Assembly (NCBI GenBank): GCA_036873755.1
Contig: JAVTVY010020249.1
Location: forward strand, 1-64,000
DNA length: 64,000 bases
Direction of reading: 5' to 3'
DNA from: Hanleya hanleyi
Lineage: Eukaryota > Mollusca > Polyplacophora > Lepidopleurida > Hanleyidae
Shown here: positions 1-10,865 of the stretch, piece after piece
Layout: each line of letters begins with the position of its first letter
How positions within the stretch are numbered: position 1 is the first letter of the stretch
Made by a program: the position numbers and the translations under genes
Notes under the pieces: generated by a model
The model's input: only the letters and a program-made list of their open reading frames with translations
The model's database searches: none
What the model was told of the DNA's origin: nothing

Positions 1-300
1 TGTGACAACTCCAGGAAAGATTTCAATCACGGCATGACTTCAATGGTGATATGATGACATATGGTGTGACCACTCCAGTAATGATTCCAGTCACGGTATT
101 ACTTCGATGATGATATGATGACTTATGGTGTGACAACTCCAGGAAAGATTTCAATCACGGCATGACTTCAATGGTGATATGATGACATATGGTGTGACCA
201 CTCCAGTAATGATTCCAGTCACGGTATTACTTCGATGATGATATGATGACACACGGTGTGACAACTCCAGTACTGATTCCAGTATGACTTCAATGGTCGG
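1..300. repeat. Tandem satellite, 64-bp half-units in a 128-bp period
   Basis: Units beginning TGTGACAACTCC (1, 129) alternate with TGTGACCACTCC (65, 193), giving a 128-bp higher-order repeat of two related 64-bp halves. Each half ends in GATATGATGACATATGG or a close variant. The array is cut by the window start, so its true length is unknown. A shorter, degraded unit ends near 300. Confidence 0.9.
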
Positions 301-3300
301 TCTTTGAATTGGCGATGATATTCTAGGTGGATGCTGAATACCTACTCAGTAAATGGTACGAATTCGATCTCCTCTGTTGCAATGACATACGGGAGGTCAG
401 TGTGAGGTTATATTTGGTACAATAATAGAGATGACCAGGAGGAATTGTGATCATTCAAGTGAAGATCATTTGATAGAACTCAAAACTATAACAAATCAGT
501 CAGCTCTTTAATATAAGCATTTCGCGTGATTGCTTATGCGAGAGTTTTACGAGCGGTTCTCTTTGAGATATGAATACTGTGAGGACTTCCTTCTAACCTA
601 TTGTGTTGATAACGTCAGCTGTTGACCCCGGGGGCATGGACTTTTCCCGCGCGGGTCAATATAGGTAAATAGAGCAGGTAAATACACGGGCATGTCAGGC
701 TAGACAAATATAGGCCCTTATAGCTCGAGCTCATGTGGGGGTACACACTTCAACACTTTCAGCTTAACCTCAGGGCAAATGGATCTACCTACATGTATGA
801 ACCCATAAACAATAACAAGCTATGCCCACTGTCCCATTCTCTTATAACAGGTATAACTATTTAATGTACAAATATAAGGTTTATATCAACTGTGGAGATA
901 ACCGTAGAGATATAAAATAACATACTATAGTGGGCCTGCAATCGGAAAACATATGTCGCCAGGTCCACATGGCCAACACGGAGACAATATTATATTGTAG
1001 CAAACAGTTAAGCTATCCAATATTATACTATAGAGAACCAGGTGTTCATGTCTGCTTAATTAACCCTAAATTTGCTGATTTTTTTTCTCTCCAAATTATT
1101 TGTTCCGTTCACCATTGCTTGACAACAGTTTTAACCACAAACTGTTTTCTTCATAAGAAAATATGTTTCATGAAGTCAGCCTCATTATTCAATGTATTGT
1201 AGAATATTTACATGGACTTATTCTGTTGAACATTGTTTGAGGATGACAGTAGCATGGCCATTAAATAAGTATATGCCATACGTCTTTCATTGATAGATGC
1301 CAATAGGCCTAACTCTTATCGTTCGATAAATGAACTAGCATGAATACATGATATCACATTGCTCAATGAACAGCTGCATGATGGATTTGTTGAAACACGT
1401 GCGGACATTGAAAAGCAAAGGCCTACGGTTTACTCGAGATAATAATATGTGTATCTACCAACGAAGTTCATGGAATGCAATTGTAGAAATTCCTTAACTC
1501 CAATGAGTCATCGTTTTGTCTGGAATGCACTAGTAAATTAAATCTGGTATGGGCTTGGAAGCTCGGTTGGCAGTCTAGTTCAACAGTTTTCGGTACCGAT
1601 ACCGCTGTTGCAGTTTTCGTGGTAAACAAAACCTGCGTGCACGCATTGCAAAATGCACATACTCGCCTGTGTAATTTGTCTTTATCTAAGTCTAAAGCTA
1701 TGCAACTTCAAATTTCAACCAGGTTTCCCTCAGGCTGTAGACATACGAACTCTATTAATCCTTTATCTAATCAGTCTTGTCTGCAGATCAATTAATAATC
1801 TAAGAGATAAGCGCCCATGTTAATTACCCTCAGTACAGACTACCCTGCCTCTGTCCTAGTAATAGCATCATTAGTTTATTACTAAACTATAAGGGGCTAT
1901 ACCCTATACACCATAATTGGTATGTGGAAAAGTGGATTCCAGCGGCCGGGGTGGACAATGAGCAAGAATTTACACGTGTCAAACAATATCGATATAAATC
2001 GATACCATTCATACCTCGTGCAGATCTTTGTATTACATTTTCAAAACATCATACAATATTCAATAAAATGAATCATATTCAGGAACTCACCTGCCATACT
2101 TTACGTCATAACACGAAAGCAAAAGGTAAGCGGCTGGACTACCCAGTGACACGGTAAAAACTGAATGGGCGGATGTGCGGCCGGACTTGGACAATGGGTC
2201 AGACCCCTATGACCAGACCGTTATATCAACCGTCTTTCTGGAGAGCCCTATTGTAATATCCGGACGTATTGTATGTCTGTGTGTGTGTCACACTTGATTG
2301 ACGCGTCTCTGTCTATGCACGTAGAACGTCCGGGTTTATTATTGAAAGTACGATACGCCAGAAATAGGTCAAACTGTTCGCCAGCTTTCCCATGTGCTTT
2401 AACAGAACAGTTGGGGTATGGTAGCACAGCGGGACCATATGCTATACGGGATTATAGTTTAATTCAGGTATGAACATTCAACTGTCAGAATTTGTTCCGA
2501 GTATGTGCCTTCACACAATGAAATTACGTAACGAGTTCACCCTGTGAAATGGCATTTCTTATTTCGAACGTTCAATATCAACGGGAAAGCAGTCATTGAA
2601 AATACAGCACAGATGTTGATGAACATTATGGTCATAAAAAATCTCTGAATGTGCTTGTTCGTGAGATGGAGCGCGCGACAGTATGTGGTTGTACTGCACC
2701 TCACTTCGATTATGTAGACGGACACACCATAATTTTGATATCTATTATCAACTTTGAGTAACTTGACCTGTCGTTGTTCTAAGAAATACTATATAAGTCG
2801 AGACATTCACAATGACTCAAATACATTGGTCCGTTAAATTGTATCCCAGATTGGTCGCTGGCAGCTAGAGCCTTTCTTCTCACTGGAAACCTACAATTCA
2901 TCTTGGAGAATCACAATCCCATACTTTCTAAATAGAGTTCTTGTATAATAGTATATTTCAGCAATCTGGGGTAAAAGCAGAAGTCCACAAGGGGCTTCTG
3001 ATAAAAGTGATTCTTTCCGAGTACATGTGGCAATCAACTAAATAGGGATCCGGGTTTTCTCAACTATATTAGATCAGGACTACAGACTATACTTTGTTAG
3101 CAGACTTTCTACAGTTAAATTTCAGTACTCAAATTCTCACGAAAAGGCTCTCTAGTGAACGATTGAAAAATACAATTTATGTACATACTTCAACAAAACA
3201 ACTTGGGATAGTGTGTAGGCATATAGTTATAATTCTACCAAAGCCGGAAACCTGACAAATTTGAAAAAAAATCTTCATTTCTTATGAAACCGACTCGTTG

Positions 3301-3438
3301 ATAGGATAGTCTTCTCTGCAAGTTGCAAATATTTGGGGAAAAAGTTTATTTTTTATATATTTAAGTAGAAAATGACCAAAAAACAGTCTTTCTATCGGAT
3401 GCATGTATAATCCTTCTTTTTATGCGTATATCATTAGA
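301..3438. other. AT-rich sequence, no recognisable gene
   Basis: Only short open frames without family resemblance occur here (for example 930-1202 and 1924-2157). Base composition is like the non-coding DNA further right. I see no repeat array, tRNA or protein motif that I can support. Confidence 0.5.
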
Positions 3439-3445
3439 TGGAATA

Positions 3446-4077
3446 TAGCTAAAGTCTGTCCATTTTAATTAGTCGTCTACTTTGGAGCTTGTCAAAAATC
3501 AATAGTTTACTCGGCATACATTTTCTTTATTGCGGAGTGTAGAACAAAATAACTACAATTTCTTCGTGATATCGATAATACATCACGCTTGAAATAACTT
3601 TGTAATTCTCTCCATATAAAACTACAGTACAGTTGTTTCATGTACCGGGCCTCAATTACAAAGGGAGACGTCATAATATATTCCTACGCACTGGCAAAAA
3701 GGTCATTGATGCCATATAAAGTAAATAACAGGCGATCCTTGGGAGTGTAGCTTGTATCCCATGCCCAGTGAAATTGCCGAATGATGCACCGCACACACCT
3801 CTTTGACCGTGCACGAGATTGCTGACCTTTGTGCTAGTTAACACAAATACATTATGACGTCTCCCTGTGTTATTGAAGCCCGGTACATGGAACAACTGTA
3901 CTGGGGTTTTATATGGAGCTTTATAAAGTTATTTCAAGCGTTATATATTATCAATATGAGAGTAATTGTGGTCAGTTTGTTCTGCACGATGGCAGAAAGA
4001 AAAGTTCTGCAGAGCTAACTATTGATTTTTGCCAAGCCCCAAAGTAGGCGACTAATTAAAATAGACAGACTATAGCT
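3446..4077. mobile_element. Palindromic MITE of about 630 bp
   Basis: The two ends are inverted copies: AGTCTGTCCATTTTAATTAG near 3452 and its complement near 4050-4072. The symmetry continues inward to an axis near 3761, for example CATGTACCGGGCCTCAAT near 3640 against its complement near 3870-3890. ATAGCTA lies at both outer edges, so the target duplication may be 7-8 bp, but that word is itself nearly palindromic and the call is ambiguous. A deleted relative lies at 60722-61148. The element is non-coding; the short frame at 3671-3895 is a by-product. Confidence 0.75.
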
Positions 4078-5143
4078 ACACATGTCCAGCCCAGGCATGG
4101 TTGGTGCATTCTCATGGCATTAGATAGTATAGGCCTACCCCATATATACTGTCGGTAAACTGACGGTTTAGGAGTTCATTGAGAGGATGAAAAGTATACT
4201 GATAGCAGTAGCATCAACGAACCTGAAATCTAAATGAGTGTCTAATTGCTCAGAAATGACTATCTATTTGCTCCGAACATACCGAAAAATCCTGTGTCCA
4301 GTGTCTGGACTTCTTTAGATCTGTGTTTAGGACGGACATTTGTTTCAATTTTGTTCCATTGCTTCGAAATCTTCATTTATGTTTAAATTGCCAGTATACG
4401 ATAATCTAGTATGCGTGGAATTCAAATTCAGTTAAGCCTCCTAGACCAAATGAACCAAGCCAATGACCCAGCAGGTCAAACATTTGAAGCTGCATCAATC
4501 TAATACAGAGAGGGTCTGGTGGAGGGGATGTGAGTGGAAGTTCCATGTTTTTATGGCAAAAGTGCAGAAAATTTAATTTGAATAATAAATAAGACGGAGA
4601 ATATTATTGTGTGAGTTTGCCAAGTTTATTGGAAATAAATGTTCGATGGTCAGCAATTTCCGACATTCTCTGACAAAAACACCCTACGTCAACCCCAGAA
4701 TAGTATCAGCATTGTATTCATGTCCCGAAACAAAAACTAAACTCTGTGAATACGGCACCTGTATATATGAAAGAATACAGAACAGTATTCAATTTCACTG
4801 AAATAGATCTGGTATAGCCCAAACAGTACACCAAATTCTCTGTCGTAGCTGAAAGATTGGACTCTTTTATCCTGCTCTTCTTCGGTGTAGGTGTGGCAGG
4901 CTGATAAAAACAACCAGTTACCCTAGCAACGGCACTATTTTTGCAATCGTTTTTCCTCAGTATTATAACTGACCCAAGAGACCTAATCAAGACACAATTG
5001 AACGGTACAACCGGTCTTTTAGAGTTAGAGTTGCTGTTGGAGATAATCTTAGAAGTTATTGGCAAATCCAAAAAGAAGATTCTTTTTGAGAGAAAAAAAA
5101 GTCGGTTAATTAAGAAGAATGTCGACTATTCATCGGAAGTACT
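4078..5143. other. No recognisable gene
   Basis: Non-coding sequence between the MITE and a Polinton-like terminus. Overlapping short frames on both strands at 4718-5306 show no family motif. Confidence 0.4.
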
Positions 5144-5450
5144 AGTAGTATATAATGTGCAGATCAGGAGTGCGCATGCGTGCGATGACGTTACTGCCAA
5201 CCAATACGTCACTTCCGGTCATGACGTCACTTCCGGCCATAAGTTCCTACCCTACATATTCACAGGGTACATAGTTGAACAATCTGCACTCCCACTTCGA
5301 CTATAAATTATGTCCAGGTGGCGCCCCATACGCCATGACGTCACTTCAGTCGATGACGTCTCTTACAGTGATGTCGTCGATGACAGCACTTGGACAAGTC
5401 CAGACCTACCCACAGATGACGGTGATCAGTCACCACCACACGCATTAATA
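5144..5450. mobile_element. Possible orphan Polinton-type terminus with CRE-like motifs
   Basis: AGTAGTATATAATGTGC starts at 5144 and shares its first ten bases with the well-defined element terminus at 20485. The following 300 bases hold several GACGTCA-type motifs and ACGTCACTTCCGG blocks, as the other Polinton ends in this window do. No partner end with a matching 6-bp duplication (AGTACT) was found, so this is only a candidate left end. Confidence 0.3.
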
Positions 5451-5479
5451 ATACACTGGGGGTACAAATTGGAATCAAG

Positions 5480-5560
5480 AGTGAGATTCGAACCCACGTC
5501 CGCATGCACAGACCAGTATTTAGGACAGGCGCTTTAGACCACTCGGCCATTCAGACACAG
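5480..5560 (-). repeat. tRNA-derived SINE head (Leu/Ser-like)
   Basis: Read on the minus strand, the sequence has an A box (TGGCCGAGTGGTC) and a B box (GGTTCGAATCT) at class-II tRNA spacing, with a long variable arm. The T stem is imperfect (GTGGG/CTCAC with one G-T pair) and the body runs on into non-tRNA sequence. This fits a SINE promoter head better than a working tRNA gene. Confidence 0.7.
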
Positions 5561-5569
5561 TTGGTCACA

Positions 5570-5960
5570 CAGCCAGAAAAAATGGTGTTGACCCAACAAA
5601 TACCCTTTTTGGTTTAGAGGGCTAGTCAATTGACCAATGTGAACACTAAAAAATGGTGTTGAGGCCAGTTCAACACCAAATAATAGTGTTGGTCAACACC
5701 TATAAAGGGCAGGGCGTTAAAAATGGCTCAACACCATATTTTGGTGTTCACTGATAAGTGTTAATACTGGCTCAGCGCCAATAAATGGTGTTGGCCAGCA
5801 CCAATAAAGGGAGTAGGAGACATGGTGTAGGTCGAAATTCAACACCATTTATTGGTGTTGAGCTCAACACCTTTTCTCGGTGTTTATCAACATCATTTTT
5901 TTTTTGATTCTGTATAACTTCTCTCGATGTTGATCAACAACATTTTTCTGGCTGTGTATA
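5570..5960. repeat. Cluster of AACACC/GGTGTT inverted motifs
   Basis: At least ten copies of GGTGTTG or CAACACC alternate in both orientations (for example AACACCATTTATTGGTGTTG at about 5843), so the region can fold into many short hairpins. No gene is seen. Confidence 0.7.
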
Positions 5961-5974
5961 ACGGTGTGATTAAA

Positions 5975-6495
5975 ACGTGTTCGGTTGCGTCCTGTACTTT
6001 TTTCACCGCCCGGTACACCTTACAAAACTCCTTTTGTGTCCCATACAAAATTAATATCGACTGATATCGACCTTAAATCTGCCAGTTTTCTCAATGCCAG
6101 TTTGTTTTCTTACACAGTCCGGTATTCCCTTCGATGCAAGATTTTTAAAGTTACTCATCTTTTCCTATAAATTTGAGCTTAAATCTGCCAGTATTCTCCG
6201 AATCATTTGGGGTTTTTTTTCTTATATGGTTCGGTACGGTACTTCAGTCACCGCCCAGTACTGTAAATTTGATCCTTTTCTGTGTACCGGCCGGTACGTT
6301 TTTCACAATCCGATGCTTTTTAGATGTTCGATACAAGATTTATTATGTTATTTATCATTTCATACTTAAATACGCATGCTACCGTCCGGTACTTCATGCA
6401 CCGGCCGGTACTCCCTCGCATGCAAGATTGCAAGATGCAAGCATCGGAGGGAGTATCGAGTCATGCATCAAGCACTGGACGGTATAAGAAAGCAA
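5975..6495. repeat. Degenerate tandem repeat carrying CCGGCCGGTAC palindromes
   Basis: Related blocks begin near 5981, 6108, 6226 and 6376 (spacing about 120-150). Each has a GTCC(G/T)GTA core, a GCATGCAAG-like element and the palindrome GTACCGGCCGGTAC or a decayed form. Confidence 0.6.
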
Positions 6496-6559
6496 AGTTC
6501 AAATTTACAGGAAAATGAATAACACTGTGGAGAAAACTTGCGAATTAAGATAAAAAGGG

Positions 6560-6850
6560 ATTGTTCGGGGGTTTTGCTCGGGAAGCCCCTATTCTATTTA
6601 TAGATCATTACATCAAGCCCTATACGCCGGGGAATTTTTCGGGGCTTCCCCGTAAAATTCCCCGGTGTATAACTGTGCATCAATTATTAGCAGCCTCAAG
6701 TGGCTTTTGCTGGGAAACTCCCTGTTCTATGTATAGATCAAGGGCATCTAGTGCTATATTTTCCTGGGAATTTTACGGGGAAGCCCCGGTTCTATGTATA
6801 GATCATGACATCATCGCTATTTATAGATCATTACGTCATTGCTCCACGCC
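6560..6850. repeat. Short repeats upstream of the death-domain module
   Basis: TCTAT(G/T)TATAGATCA recurs four times, alternating with direct and inverted blocks such as CGGGGAATTTT / AAAATTCCCCGG. This is non-coding flank of the TATA box at 6857. Confidence 0.5.
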
Positions 6851-6856
6851 TGTGGC

Positions 6857-6863
6857 TATAAAA
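6857..6863 (+). promoter_or_regulatory. TATA box upstream of the death-domain frame
   Basis: TATAAAA in GTGGCTATAAAAGGGG, about 50 nt before the death-domain frame opens. The spacing is like that of the other genes in the nested elements. Confidence 0.55.
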
Positions 6864-6906
6864 GGGGCAACATTCTGAAAACTGTATTCATCTTTCCGAA
6901 GGTTGA

Positions 6907-7353
6907 GGCGAAAACGTGTTGCACAACAACAACAACATTACGAGTTCCAAATCTTACACACCACGCTGCACAGATTCAGTCAGTGCAGTTCTCAGTGTCG
7001 ATACAGTCGCCCGAGAAGCGGTCTTTATCGCACAATCTATCGGGTGTTTTTGGCGACCGTTTGTACGGTACCTTGGTGTAACAGACGAAGTTATCGATTA
7101 CGTCAGGACACTTCACCCGTACGATCTACGAAAACAGATCCACGAGTGTATGGATACCTGGATAGAACAAGACGGTGCCTGTATACAGCGACTGATAGAA
7201 GCTTTTCGTCGTTCTCAACCGAGAAGTAGAGTCGGGGCAGTACTGACCATTCCGAGCATGCAACGTGAAAGATCACAGCTCGCCAGGAATCCAGTCCCCA
7301 CCATGGCGGAGGACAATTTTACCACAGATCCTGACGAAGCACCCATAGAAGTA
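6907..7353 (+). pseudogene. Death-domain module interrupted by a Polinton insertion
   Basis: The open frame encodes about 145 residues with a death-domain-like core. It shows the pattern IAQSIG..W..F.RYLG, a helix around TDEVIDYV, HPYDLRKQI and a final helix with W and RLIEAFRR, which fits the six-helix death-domain family of apoptosis and NF-kB adaptors. No ATG lies in frame after the stop at 6904; the frame opens with GTG at 6916, so the original start is lost or lies behind a frameshift. The frame is cut exactly at the 6-bp duplication GAAGTA (7348-7353), where the 7354-15079 element sits. Beyond the other copy of that duplication it continues in the same frame into the polymerase N-domain (15086 on). 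I infer one ancestral fused or adjacent product. Death-domain assignment is from pattern only. Confidence 0.6.
7348..7353. repeat. Target-site duplication GAAGTA (left copy)
   Basis: GAAGTA here and at 15080-15085 flanks the inverted termini of the 7354-15079 element. A 6-bp duplication is the known length for Polinton/Maverick integrase. Confidence 0.9.
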
Positions 7354-8270
7354 AGTAGTAGTGTAAGAGTAAATGGATGTCCGTTGACCTCAGAAATTTG
7401 CATATTGGGGGAGGTCACGGGGAGGTCACAGAGGTCAAGTGCACTATAGTTCCGGCAGAATGACCAAAAGCTACCTCCAACACAGGAGAGTTCCAATTGT
7501 TGCAGGGAATGTATTCGCGGGAAAAAGCTTCCGCGGAGAAAAAGTAGTCCCCAGACTTCAAATACGCTGCATGGTCCGATGGGGTCGAGTGAGGTATCAA
7601 AGTGAAGCATTCGTAAAGGGGCATCTAATGGGCTGGGTGTGGGGTTGAAATATCGGCATTCTGCGCGTGCGCGGTGGCCAAATGGTATGGAAATAGACGT
7701 TTTGGAGCTAGGAGAGCCCCTAATGGGCCGATGGAGTTGTATGAGGTATCAATGTGAAGCATTCGTGAAGGGGCATCTGACTGGACTAGCGGCTCGGGCG
7801 TTGTCACCATTCTGCGCATGCGCGGTAGCCAAAGGGTATGGAAATAGACGTGTTGGGGTCTAGGTGGGCTCCTCATGGGCCGATGGAGTCGTATGAGGTA
7901 TCCATGTGAAGCCTATGTGAAGGGGCATCTGACTGGACTAGTGGCTCGAGCGTTGTCACCATTCTACGCATGCGCAGACAGGGAATTGTGGGAAAAGGGT
8001 ATGGAAATAGACGTTTGGGATCTAGGGGAGTCCCTAATGGGCCGATGGAGTCGTATGAGGTATCAAAGTGAAGCCTATGTGAAGGGGCATCCAGTCATGG
8101 GTGGATGCATGTAAAAAATTTCCTGAAAAAAAGCGGAATACGGACTTTACCCCTAAAATAGGGAAAAACCCCTATCACCTCTAGCCAAAAGGGCTAATAT
8201 CGGTCCCCGGGCTTATTGGGACCTGCCTATCAAGTCAATGGGGTGATGTGAATAACAACAAGTTCAGCAA
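7354..8270. repeat. Left terminal region with approximately 150-bp tandem units
   Basis: The outer 300 bp match the complement of 14780-15079, apart from about 37 extra bases on the right side. Units of about 150 bp follow, with GGGCCGATGGAGT...GGTATC and a TGCGCATGCGC core at about 7560-8110. Then comes one unit with TGGATGCATGTAAA...ACGGACTTTACCCCTA, the same family as the 21.4-22.4 kb array. Short frames at 7439-8114 are repeat by-products. Confidence 0.8.
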
Positions 8271-8281
8271 TGTTCATACAG

Positions 8282-8336
8282 TTTATTATCCCCAATTTTA
8301 CATCATACCCAGGCTGGGGGAGCCGCCCTGGGTATG
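8282..8336 (-). terminator. 3' hairpin plus AATAAA downstream of the zinc-finger gene
   Basis: In the sense of the minus-strand gene, a 33-nt inverted repeat (8336-8304, stem CATACCCAGG/CCTGGGTATG, loop with GGCTCCCCCAG) is followed 16 nt later by AATAAA (8287-8282). The same arrangement with a different but still paired stem occurs after the zinc-finger gene of the palindromic element (26587-26641). A further AATAAA lies on this strand near 8385. Confidence 0.65.
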
Positions 8337-8487
8337 TTTAGTATGTTCACAGCAAAACAAATTGAAATATCAAACACCATGTTTTATTATTTAACGCACC
8401 GTCACATTAGGTACAAGTGTTTACTGAGCTCAAGTCACTGATCAGAATGTAGACATAGAGAGTATGTACGGCATGTTATGGTATTCA

Positions 8488-9435
8488 TCAGTGCACGAGT
8501 GACGCATTCAACCGATGGCGGTGGTGGATCAGCTTGGTAAGGAAAAACGTAACATTGGTCACCCTCTTCACTGTCCACTTGGTGTTGGGTCGTTGTTGTT
8601 GGGCCCATCCCAAGACATCCAATTGTTCCACTTGGTCCAGCATCATCTCTAGTGACCTCCGGTCATTGGTGGTAAACGGTTGGTCGTACACTGGGTGGAG
8701 GGCACTGGAATAGAAATAGCGCAATTCACCCGTCATCTTATGGCATAAGATGTACCCAAATGCTACATTTAATGTGAAGGCCGTAGGTTGGTCATTGAAG
8801 ATGGTTTCCACGTAGCTGCGTAGACGGGTGAGGTTGGTCAGTGGAAAATTGTAGATATCTTGAATAGGGCGATGACGGTGGAAACAGTGCCGTGTCATGG
8901 ACCAATGGCGCCGATCGATGTCACTCACTGGATGGTTGTCCTGTAAGAGATCGCTAGGAACATTTATGGGCTCGTCCAGAAAATGTTCGATGTATGACGT
9001 ATGACTCGATGAACCGAAACCGTAACGGTGGGGTCCGGCTGGAAATCCAGGCTCTTCCCAACTGTGGGTATAGGCGGGCTCTCCGTCATCGCATCACCAG
9101 TGGCGTTCGTCTTCCCGGGCTTATCTTCACTGGGTCTGACATTCCGCGGCTCCTCTTCAGTAGGAAGTTGTCGCCAAAACCGTGGACGGACCATGAATCA
9201 AACGCTCATGCCGTCTTAACTGACTGCATCGTTTGAAGAGTTGACCACAATCCTTACATTGTTCCGTCGCGCCCTCGTGGAATGAGCGTTCGTGGCGCAG
9301 TAAATGATCCTCCCGATTAAATGACCGTGCGCAGGTTATACAAGTATACCGTGCATCGTTGTGGGTGGAGGCCTCGTGGCGTCGTAAATTATCTAGACGA
9401 GTAAACTGCTTCTGGCAAGTTGTGCAAGTGAACAT
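8488..9435 (-). CDS. C2H2 zinc-finger protein joined to a Polinton polymerase N-terminal domain (two frameshifts)
   Basis: The ATG at 9435 lies 46 nt from a TATA box (9481-9487). Residues 4-81 hold three C2H2 fingers (C4, C7, H20, H25; C32, C35, H48, H53; C60, C63, H76, H81). The frame stops at 9157, but a second frame (9194-8964) and then the original frame (8928-8488) carry on with a polar linker and a domain containing RHW...HCFHRHRP...YNF. That domain is clearly homologous to the start of the polymerase pseudogene at 15.1 kb. Two single-base shifts (near 9180 and near 8970) separate the pieces; they may be decay or sequence errors. The homology ends at the stop, just where the polymerase copy continues, and a hairpin and AATAAA follow. 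This suggests a short stand-alone gene rather than random truncation. Likely role: DNA binding in element replication or regulation (inference). Confidence 0.65.
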
Positions 9436-9480
9436 CTTGGTGGTTGACAGAGTGTCTGATGAAACGGCAAGGCCGCTTCC

Positions 9481-9608
9481 TTTTATAGCACGCTAGCTGG
9501 TGATCTATTTTTAGCACACTTAGTTCAACTAGTGACCTTATGGCGCAAGCGAGTATAACAAGTGCCACGCACGGTGTATAAACCCCTACCCAACAGGTAC
9601 ACTATAAA
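9481..9608. promoter_or_regulatory. Divergent promoter region with two TATA boxes
   Basis: TATAAAA on the minus strand (9487-9481) serves the zinc-finger gene. TATAAA on the plus strand (9603-9608) lies 42 nt before the ATG at 9645. The sequence between them shows no other gene. Confidence 0.65.
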
Positions 9609-9644
9609 GCCACCTCTCTAACCGTTCGCTTTTCATTCCCCACC

Positions 9645-10331
9645 ATGGCGGCGAGCGAAACAGAGCTTGCGTTATTCCAACTGACGTCCGACGTCTACCT
9701 CATCGTCAATGACGATCACCTGGAGCTGGTCCAAGACGCACCGCAGAAGGTGAAGATTTTGTTATCGCTATCAGGCTGGACTCTATTGACACGATTGTTA
9801 CAGGGAAAAGACCCCGAAAGGGATTTCATGCACGTGGAAGTCGGCTTGCACATACGCACTGCTGGAGAGGATTCCCTTTTTCCCCGGTTGGAACAGAGTG
9901 GAGGTACCTATATCACACTCTGTCCACCCTTATGGATGGCACTGAAAGATGTACTCCCCGAGGTGGATGACTTACTACACCCCGAGGCGAAAGAAGGGAC
10001 TGTGGCTACCCGGAGGCTTACACCTGGCTGCACCCTATTGTTGTACCCCAAACGAGTGGACCTCATCGATAGCGAACTTAGGTGTTGGTGTACGTTTGAA
10101 CCCAAAGCGCGTGTCTCTTTGTCACCGGAAGGCTGGACTACCTTGAAACGGGTGTTGTTGGGTCACCTGGACGGTGATAGCATTCACCTGTGTGACGACG
10201 TCTACATTTTCTGCGGTCCCTATTTTGCTCGACTCCTCTGTCTGAAGCGAGGTGGTTTTACTCTGGACCCCGATCTATGGACGGCTTTGGAACAAGTAGT
10301 CCCCATTGTCGATGAAGTACTATCTCTATAG
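9645..10331 (+). CDS. Protein with four PC4-like repeats (228 aa)
   Basis: The ATG is in CACCATGGCG context, close to a Kozak site. The 228-residue protein consists of two internally repeated halves. Each half has an alternation of beta-type segments followed by an amphipathic helix marked LS.(E/S)GW..L.R.L and then L.P.LW.AL..V.P.VD..L. The last 110 residues align with the proteins at 10866 and 11426 (DGD.IHLC.DVYI, GP.F.RL, GFTLDPDLWTALE). The pattern beta strands, then (I/F)(S/T)L.P..W..L, then an acidic helix end resembles the ssDNA-binding PC4 (SUB1) fold. That assignment is an inference from motif shape, not a known hit. The reading frame is intact. Role may be ssDNA binding during protein-primed replication or in transcription. 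No signal peptide or membrane segment. Confidence 0.7.
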   Translation: MAASETELALFQLTSDVYLIVNDDHLELVQDAPQKVKILLSLSGWTLLTRLLQGKDPERDFMHVEVGLHIRTAGEDSLFPRLEQSGGTYITLCPPLWMALKDVLPEVDDLLHPEAKEGTVATRRLTPGCTLLLYPKRVDLIDSELRCWCTFEPKARVSLSPEGWTTLKRVLLGHLDGDSIHLCDDVYIFCGPYFARLLCLKRGGFTLDPDLWTALEQVVPIVDEVLSL

Positions 10332-10413
10332 GAGCCACATAACCCATCAGAATAGTACGTATCACGGACTACATCCGTAGAGCTACGTCTAGGCGCGCAT
10401 GTGTGACATGGTC

Positions 10414-10419
10414 TATAAA
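10414..10419 (+). promoter_or_regulatory. TATA box for the 108-aa gene
   Basis: TATAAA in GGTCTATAAAACACG, 53 nt before the ATG at 10467. Confidence 0.6.
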
Positions 10420-10466
10420 ACACGTCCCTCTGGATCCCACACCTTCATTTCTACGGTTGCAGAGCC

Positions 10467-10793
10467 ATGACGGAGATCCAGCCCTATGCGACTCGCATTT
10501 TACAGCATGCCACCGTGGTTAATTCACTCACAGGTTACCGAGCAGTGGTCCGGTCCATGTTTGCAGATAGCGACGACAACGAGGGGCGACGCCAGATCCT
10601 GAACGAGTTCACAGAAGCGGTCCTCGACAGAGTGCACTCGATGGAGAGGTGTGCCATCACTCACCACTACTGGACTATGACAGCCATCCTTGATGCTCGG
10701 GCTATGGACCACGAGCGCTCACGCCGGAACCAGCGACGGCTGGTTGGCCTAGTCATGGTCTGTGCCTTATTGACCCTGGCGCTGTGGCATTGA
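10467..10793 (+). CDS. Small predicted tail-anchored protein (108 aa)
   Basis: Intact frame with its own TATA box. Residues 1-85 are predicted helical and charged. Residues 86-91 are basic (RRNQRR region), and about residues 92-108 form a hydrophobic helix (LVGLVMVCALLTLALWH) reaching the C-terminus, the layout of a tail-anchored membrane protein. I do not recognise a family. The size and tail anchor allow, but do not show, a Bcl-2-like or membrane-modifying role; I see no BH1 NWGR motif. It sits between two PC4-like genes in the same orientation. Confidence 0.6.
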   Translation: MTEIQPYATRILQHATVVNSLTGYRAVVRSMFADSDDNEGRRQILNEFTEAVLDRVHSMERCAITHHYWTMTAILDARAMDHERSRRNQRRLVGLVMVCALLTLALWH

Positions 10794-10807
10794 CAGTGGG
10801 ACCTCAC

Positions 10808-10814
10808 CATAAAT
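10808..10814 (+). promoter_or_regulatory. TATA-like box for the second PC4-like gene
   Basis: CATAAAT in ACCATAAATACGAGG, 58 nt before the ATG at 10866. The box and the following TACGAG match the promoter of the next gene (CTATAAATACGAG at 11378). Confidence 0.5.
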
Positions 10815-10865
10815 ACGAGGGTCAGACAGAGTGTGTGTCATTCACCGTTCGTCATTGGATCAAGC

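Noticed and set aside
4718..5306. Overlapping frames of 117-121 codons on opposite strands
   Set aside because: No family resemblance, no promoter, and they overlap each other.
7439..8114. Frames with repeated MGRWSRMRYQ-type peptides
   Set aside because: They arise from the approximately 150-bp terminal repeats and shift frame between units.
8488..8928. An independent 146-residue gene starting at 8928
   Set aside because: The upstream frames, linked by two single-base shifts, share the promoter and continue into it, and the proposed start is internal to a conserved domain.
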